Assembly: GCA_019359215.1 (NCBI GenBank)
Contig: JAHHHS010000046.1
Span: forward strand, 1-53,538
Origin: Nostoc indistinguendum CM1-VF10
GTDB lineage: Bacteria; Cyanobacteriota; Cyanobacteriia; Cyanobacteriales; Nostocaceae
DNA: 53,538 bases
Direction of reading: 5' to 3'
Positions 50,695-53,538 of the stretch are shown here, in pieces. Position 1 is the stretch's first letter. Each line of letters begins with the position of its first letter. The position numbers were made by a program, and so were the translations under genes. The notes beneath the pieces are model-generated. The model did no database searches and had not been told where the DNA came from. It saw only the letters and a list, made by a program, of their open reading frames with translations.

Positions 50695-51948
50695 CTATTC
50701 ACTAGTTGCTGCTTCTAGCCAAACTTCTACATCATCCGCTAGCAACTTCTGTGCAGCATCCAGCATTGATGTTGCTATGTCTTTGAGGTCTTCGCGGTTA
50801 TTTAAGTACGTTTTCAAAGCTTCCATTGGGTCGATGCTGCTACTTGCAGTCAATTCAGGAATCCGGGGACGAGCTAATTGACTCACTAATTCTGCTTGAA
50901 TGGTGTAGGTGTGAGCGGGACTTAAAGCAGTATGTAGAGAAGAACTGTCAATTAAATCCATCTGTTCGGAGCGGAGTTTGTAAATAAGCCGCACTACAGC
51001 ATCTTGAATATCATACTTAGCGATCGCTTTCATTAAAACCGCTTGCGGCTCATCTGCTTTCGAGACATCCACCTCAATGGTGCGGAAAGTCCGAACTGTT
51101 AAGGGGCAAAATTCCCATTCAGCCTTCCCCCGCTCCAGTTCTATCATCACATAGCCTTTGTCTTCTTTCTCTTCGCTAAAATCTACTCGCTCAATACTGC
51201 CTGGATAAATCACCGGCGGGTTGTTGGATTTATTCAGATTCTGGTGGCGGTGGACGTGTCCCAACGCTACATAATCAAAACAAGGTCGCGTCAGCAAAGA
51301 TAGGGGTAGAGTAAAGCCTTTACCTACTGCCAAAAAGCGTTCTGCCCCCAAGCTAGCATTGTCAGCCATCAAGTGAGCCAAAAGGACAGTAGGCACATTG
51401 GGGTCAAGACGGCGAATTTCCCCTTCTAGAACAACTCGCAGGCGTTCTGTTAACAGTTGGTTGACTTCTGCCAAAGATGAACCTTCAGTCTCTTGACGAG
51501 TCATCAGAGTTGAACGGGTAAGCCAAGGAAGGGTGATTACTTGCACTTTGCCATTACGGGTTTCGATGCAGTGAGTAGTTACTGTGTCACCGACAACAAA
51601 TCCTGGCACTCCCAAAGTGCGGTAAATATTTAAACTCGCGCCTCCCTGCCCTTGGGAGTGTTGGTCGTGGTTGCCTACCAACAGCACTGTTGGAATATTG
51701 GCATCCATAAGACGGCGAAATTGGCTGGCAAAAGCTTGCTGTACATAAGGCGGCGGTGTAGCATCCGGGAAAGCGTCACCACCAAATATCACCATATCAA
51801 CAGCATCTGTCAGCGCTCGATCAATACATATGGATAAGGTATTGACAAAATCCTCCAATCGTGTATTTAATCCAGTTGTGGGATTAATTCGTCCGTGAGA
51901 GAAGCCGCTTCCCATGTGGATGTCAGAGAGATGGAGGATTTTAATCAT
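50695..51948 (-). CDS. sbcD: DNA repair exonuclease, SbcD/Mre11-like
   Basis: A 417-residue metallophosphoesterase. The di-metal motifs are HLSDIHMG (residues 6-13), FGGDAFPD (about 54-61), LVGNHDQHS (about 92-100), LLAHLMAD (about 188-195) and YVALGHVHRHQ (about 227-237). The domain order and the capping C-terminal region fit SbcD/Mre11, the nuclease partner of SbcC/Rad50 that opens hairpins and DNA ends. SbcC is not adjacent. The C-terminal region is longer than in E. coli SbcD but similar in other cyanobacteria. In a genome full of hairpin repeats such a nuclease is relevant, as inference. Start ATG 51948. Confidence 0.85.
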   Translation of the reverse strand: MIKILHLSDIHMGSGFSHGRINPTTGLNTRLEDFVNTLSICIDRALTDAVDMVIFGGDAFPDATPPPYVQQAFASQFRRLMDANIPTVLLVGNHDQHSQGQGGASLNIYRTLGVPGFVVGDTVTTHCIETRNGKVQVITLPWLTRSTLMTRQETEGSSLAEVNQLLTERLRVVLEGEIRRLDPNVPTVLLAHLMADNASLGAERFLAVGKGFTLPLSLLTRPCFDYVALGHVHRHQNLNKSNNPPVIYPGSIERVDFSEEKEDKGYVMIELERGKAEWEFCPLTVRTFRTIEVDVSKADEPQAVLMKAIAKYDIQDAVVRLIYKLRSEQMDLIDSSSLHTALSPAHTYTIQAELVSQLARPRIPELTASSSIDPMEALKTYLNNREDLKDIATSMLDAAQKLLADDVEVWLEAATSE

Positions 51949-51957
51949 ATTTATCCT

Positions 51958-52006
51958 TAGTCATTAGTCATTTGTCTAACATATTAATGACTAATGACTA
52001 ATACAT
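51958..52006. repeat. Heptanucleotide arrays in inverted pair
   Basis: TAGTCAT, TAGTCAT, TTGTCTA (51958-51978) are answered by AATGACT, AATGACT, AATACAT (51986-52006) between cysH and sbcD. Confidence 0.7.
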
Positions 52007-52011
52007 AACAA

Positions 52012-52737
52012 CTAAATATGAATTCCGCATTCTGTTTTATCACTTCCCCGCCAACGTCCGGCGCGTTCATCTTCGCCTTCGCCTACTTTGGTGGTAATTG
52101 GTTCGTCGCCGATGCTGGGATAACCTTTGTCGTGTAGAGGGTTGTAGATAACTCCATGTTCAGCAACGTAAACCCAGCTGTCTTTGCGTGTCCAGGTAGC
52201 GATAGGATTAACTTTCAACCGACCTTTACCGTCGAATTCAAATATGGGCATATTCGCACGGGTTACTGCTTGGTCACGGCGGCGGCCAGTAATCCAAGCG
52301 ACGCTGTTGAGTTCGTCTAGTCCCCGTAACAGTGGTTCAATTTTTGTAATGTGGTGGAATTGGGCAATATCTTTATCCCAAAGTTTGTCGCCATATTTGG
52401 CTTCAAAGGCTTCGCGCGTGTCTACGTCTGGAGTTTTGAAGGTTTGCAGATCGAGGTTGTAGATTTGTTTGGCTTTGGCTACTAATTCTAGGCTTTCAGG
52501 GAAGTGGTGCAAGGTATCGAGAAAGATTACAGGAACTGGATGCTTCAGTTCAGTGTAAAGAATATGGGTAATTATCATATCATCTACGTTAAAGGCGCTT
52601 GTTTGCACCAGTCCCGTTGGGATATTTTCTATAGACCATGCCAGTATTTCTTTGGGAGTGGCAGTTTCAAATTGCTGATTTAATTTTTCTAAGTCAAAAG
52701 CGATCGCTTGATTTCTAGATGCCGTAGATACTGTCAT
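52012..52737 (-). CDS. cysH: Phosphoadenosine phosphosulfate reductase
   Basis: A 241-residue assimilatory reductase that turns PAPS into sulfite. ITGRRRDQAVTRANM is the substrate-binding segment, and the C-terminal ECGIHI puts the catalytic cysteine at 237. The two CC pairs of the Fe-S type APS reductases are missing, so it is the thioredoxin-dependent PAPS form; trxA lies 4.4 kb away. Start ATG 52737. The GNxxTAxxF-like SAFNVDDMIITHILYTE (about 48-64) and DTLHHFPESLELV are conserved. It stands alone; a heptamer array separates it from sbcD. Confidence 0.95.
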   Translation of the reverse strand: MTVSTASRNQAIAFDLEKLNQQFETATPKEILAWSIENIPTGLVQTSAFNVDDMIITHILYTELKHPVPVIFLDTLHHFPESLELVAKAKQIYNLDLQTFKTPDVDTREAFEAKYGDKLWDKDIAQFHHITKIEPLLRGLDELNSVAWITGRRRDQAVTRANMPIFEFDGKGRLKVNPIATWTRKDSWVYVAEHGVIYNPLHDKGYPSIGDEPITTKVGEGEDERAGRWRGSDKTECGIHI

Positions 52738-52882
52738 GATAATCTTCTGTTCAAATATTTTTACCTTGACTAAGATTTATTTTACTCCACAAAGGCCCAT
52801 ATTCCGCTCGGAGATAAGGTAATTATTCTGTTCGGAAATTACTACATTGTGGAACTGGAGAATGGGTTGTGGGGAAATTAGT

Positions 52883-53014
52883 AATACGGTTCGGCAGGGG
52901 AGGCTTTTGAGGAAAGAGGGTTATTATTGAGTAATTTTTCTCTCAGGAACGGGTTCTATTCCCGAACTACCCCCTGTCTGCCTCAAGCAAGAAATTCCTT
53001 AACCGAACGGTATT
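52883..53014. repeat. Repeat element bounded by inverted AATAC-GGTTCGG ends
   Basis: AATACGGTTCGG (52883-52894) is nearly the inverse of CCGAACGGTATT (53003-53014). The 30-bp dispersed repeat (copy at 52988-53017) forms its right end. Confidence 0.55.
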
Positions 53015-53177
53015 GGGGAAACTAGGAGAATGACGCATTCTCAGTAAAAATATTTAAGTATAAATTAAGTAATTACTAAGAAAGTTTGCGGTAATTTAAG
53101 TTTTACAATGCTTTTATAGATATTTATACTGATTTTGATATGGTTAAGGAACAATTAATAAAAAGGATTTTACTTAA

Positions 53178-53282
53178 ATGAACACTTCAAAATCCCCCAA
53201 TCGCTTAGGTGAATCTATAATTATGGGCGCTTTAATGATGTTGACCAGCGTTAGCGTTATTACAATAATGAACTTTTTCTAA
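53178..53282 (+). CDS. Small single-pass membrane protein, 34 residues
   Basis: From ATG 53178 the frame reads MNTSKSPNRLGESIIMGALM then MLTSVSVITIMNFF and stops at 53282. Residues about 13-33 form one membrane span. AAGGA at 53162-53166 precedes it and a good terminator follows 40 bp after the stop, so it looks like a single-gene unit. Small one-span subunits of photosystem, NDH and cytochrome complexes are common in cyanobacteria, but I cannot match it to one. Confidence 0.5.
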   Translation: MNTSKSPNRLGESIIMGALMMLTSVSVITIMNFF

Positions 53283-53318
53283 AATAAACATTTCTAATTT
53301 TAGCAATAAAACTTCACA

Positions 53319-53349
53319 TAGCCCTGCTCAAAACTGAGTGGGGCTTTTG
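53319..53349 (+). terminator. Terminator after the small membrane protein
   Basis: AGCCCTGCTCA pairs with TGAGTGGGGCT (two wobble pairs) around AAAC and is followed by TTTGCTTTT. Confidence 0.75.
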
Positions 53350-53410
53350 CTTTTAAGGTGACCTCGATCATTGGAATTTAACTAAGACTTACATAAACTT
53401 ACATAATATG

Positions 53411-53451
53411 TTTTGACATCCTCCTCAGCCTGAAGGCGTGAGGATTCCAAT
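53411..53451 (-). ncRNA. Right end of an IS200/IS605-type element, omegaRNA end
   Basis: On the minus strand, directly after the TnpB stop, CCTCA-C-GCC-TTCA-GGC-TGAGG forms a bulged hairpin followed by AGGATGTCAAAACA. This is the usual transposon right end of cyanobacterial IS605-type elements, and the end of the TnpB guide RNA scaffold. The guide would be read from the flank to the left, about 53392-53411. Confidence 0.6.
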
Positions 53452-53538
53452 CTAATCAAACAGACTTAACTGTATGAATTCTTGGTGAGTTGACGCTTCA
53501 CAGGATGCTGCTACCTTTGCGGTAGTCTGACGCTTTCC
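53452..53538 (-). CDS. tnpB: RNA-guided TnpB-family nuclease, C-terminal 28 residues
   Basis: The frame enters from the window edge and reads GKRQTTAKVAASCEASTHQE then FIQLSLFD before TAG at 53452-53454. The ending QLSLFD and the preceding S/T-rich, acidic tail are typical of TnpB of IS200/IS605 elements in Nostoc-type genomes. The catalytic RuvC part is outside the window, so integrity cannot be judged. The right-end hairpin follows 10 bp downstream. Confidence 0.7.
   Translation of the reverse strand, partial: GKRQTTAKVAASCEASTHQEFIQLSLFD

Overview
The window is a chromosomal segment from a filamentous, probably heterocyst-forming cyanobacterium of the Nostoc/Anabaena type. The evidence is the very frequent HIP1 octamer GCGATCGC, the tandem heptanucleotide arrays typical of these genomes, and a cyanobacterial gene set: AcsF cyclase, the phycobiliprotein lyase CpcT, the Ftn2/ZipN division protein, GuaB3, class II fructose-bisphosphate aldolase, DUF3386, DUF2996, an iron-uptake type porin and a carotenoid cleavage oxygenase. 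Most genes stand alone with long intergenic stretches; real operons are few.

Layout. 1-5.7 kb: start of ilvD divergent from a LysR regulator, a secreted SH3-like protein, tmk, DUF3386, a GAF-LuxR regulator and a small membrane protein. 6-7.2 kb: a frameshifted Coq4-family gene, then an intergenic block with heptamer repeats and a MITE-like element. 7.3-13.7 kb: a large secreted metzincin, an alpha/beta hydrolase, a HugZ-like protein, an HCF173-like SDR/CIA30 protein and a coiled-coil secreted protein. 13.7-16.4 kb: a degraded accessory block with a SurA-like protein, a truncated exporter-like N-terminus, a transposase-derived HTH protein, a truncated hydrolase and a carboxymuconolactone decarboxylase-like protein. 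16.5-22.8 kb: a retropepsin-like protein, a nucleoside phosphorylase, two uncharacterised membrane proteins, acsF, a TM2 protein and DUF2996. 23-33 kb: a carotenoid oxygenase, Uma2, miaB, threonine synthase 1 with a ubiquitin-like sulfur carrier, a porin interrupted by an in-frame stop, and threonine synthase 2. 33.4-37.2 kb: cpcT, tRNA-Cys, a Vitreoscilla-type haemoglobin, a HicB remnant and dhaK-dhaL. 37.4-45.3 kb: ftn2, a 1.2-kb non-coding region with a MITE and a candidate structured RNA leader, pdhA, an aldose epimerase, tRNA-Lys, Uma2 and the aldolase. 45.5-53.5 kb: a nitrilase-family protein, MarC, trxA, guaB3, a DUF218 protein, sbcD, cysH, a 34-residue membrane protein, and the 3' end of an IS200/IS605 element with the TnpB C-terminus.

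Links between genes are mostly metabolic rather than operonic: central carbon (pdhA, fba, dhaKL), pigments (acsF, cpcT, carotenoid oxygenase), sulfur and amino acids (cysH with its likely electron donor trxA, the two thrC genes, the MoaD/CysO-like carrier, ilvD). No complete phage, CRISPR array or large defence island is visible.

The most notable features are not genes. At least fourteen gene junctions carry arrays with strict 7-bp periodicity, of different sequence at each site and often in inverted pairs. There are several MITE-like elements, two of which share terminal inverted repeats. One 66-bp sequence occurs as two inverted copies flanking three genes. Four loci look freshly damaged (Coq4, porin, a C39-type exporter, HicB). 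All calls come from reading the sequence; no database search was run.
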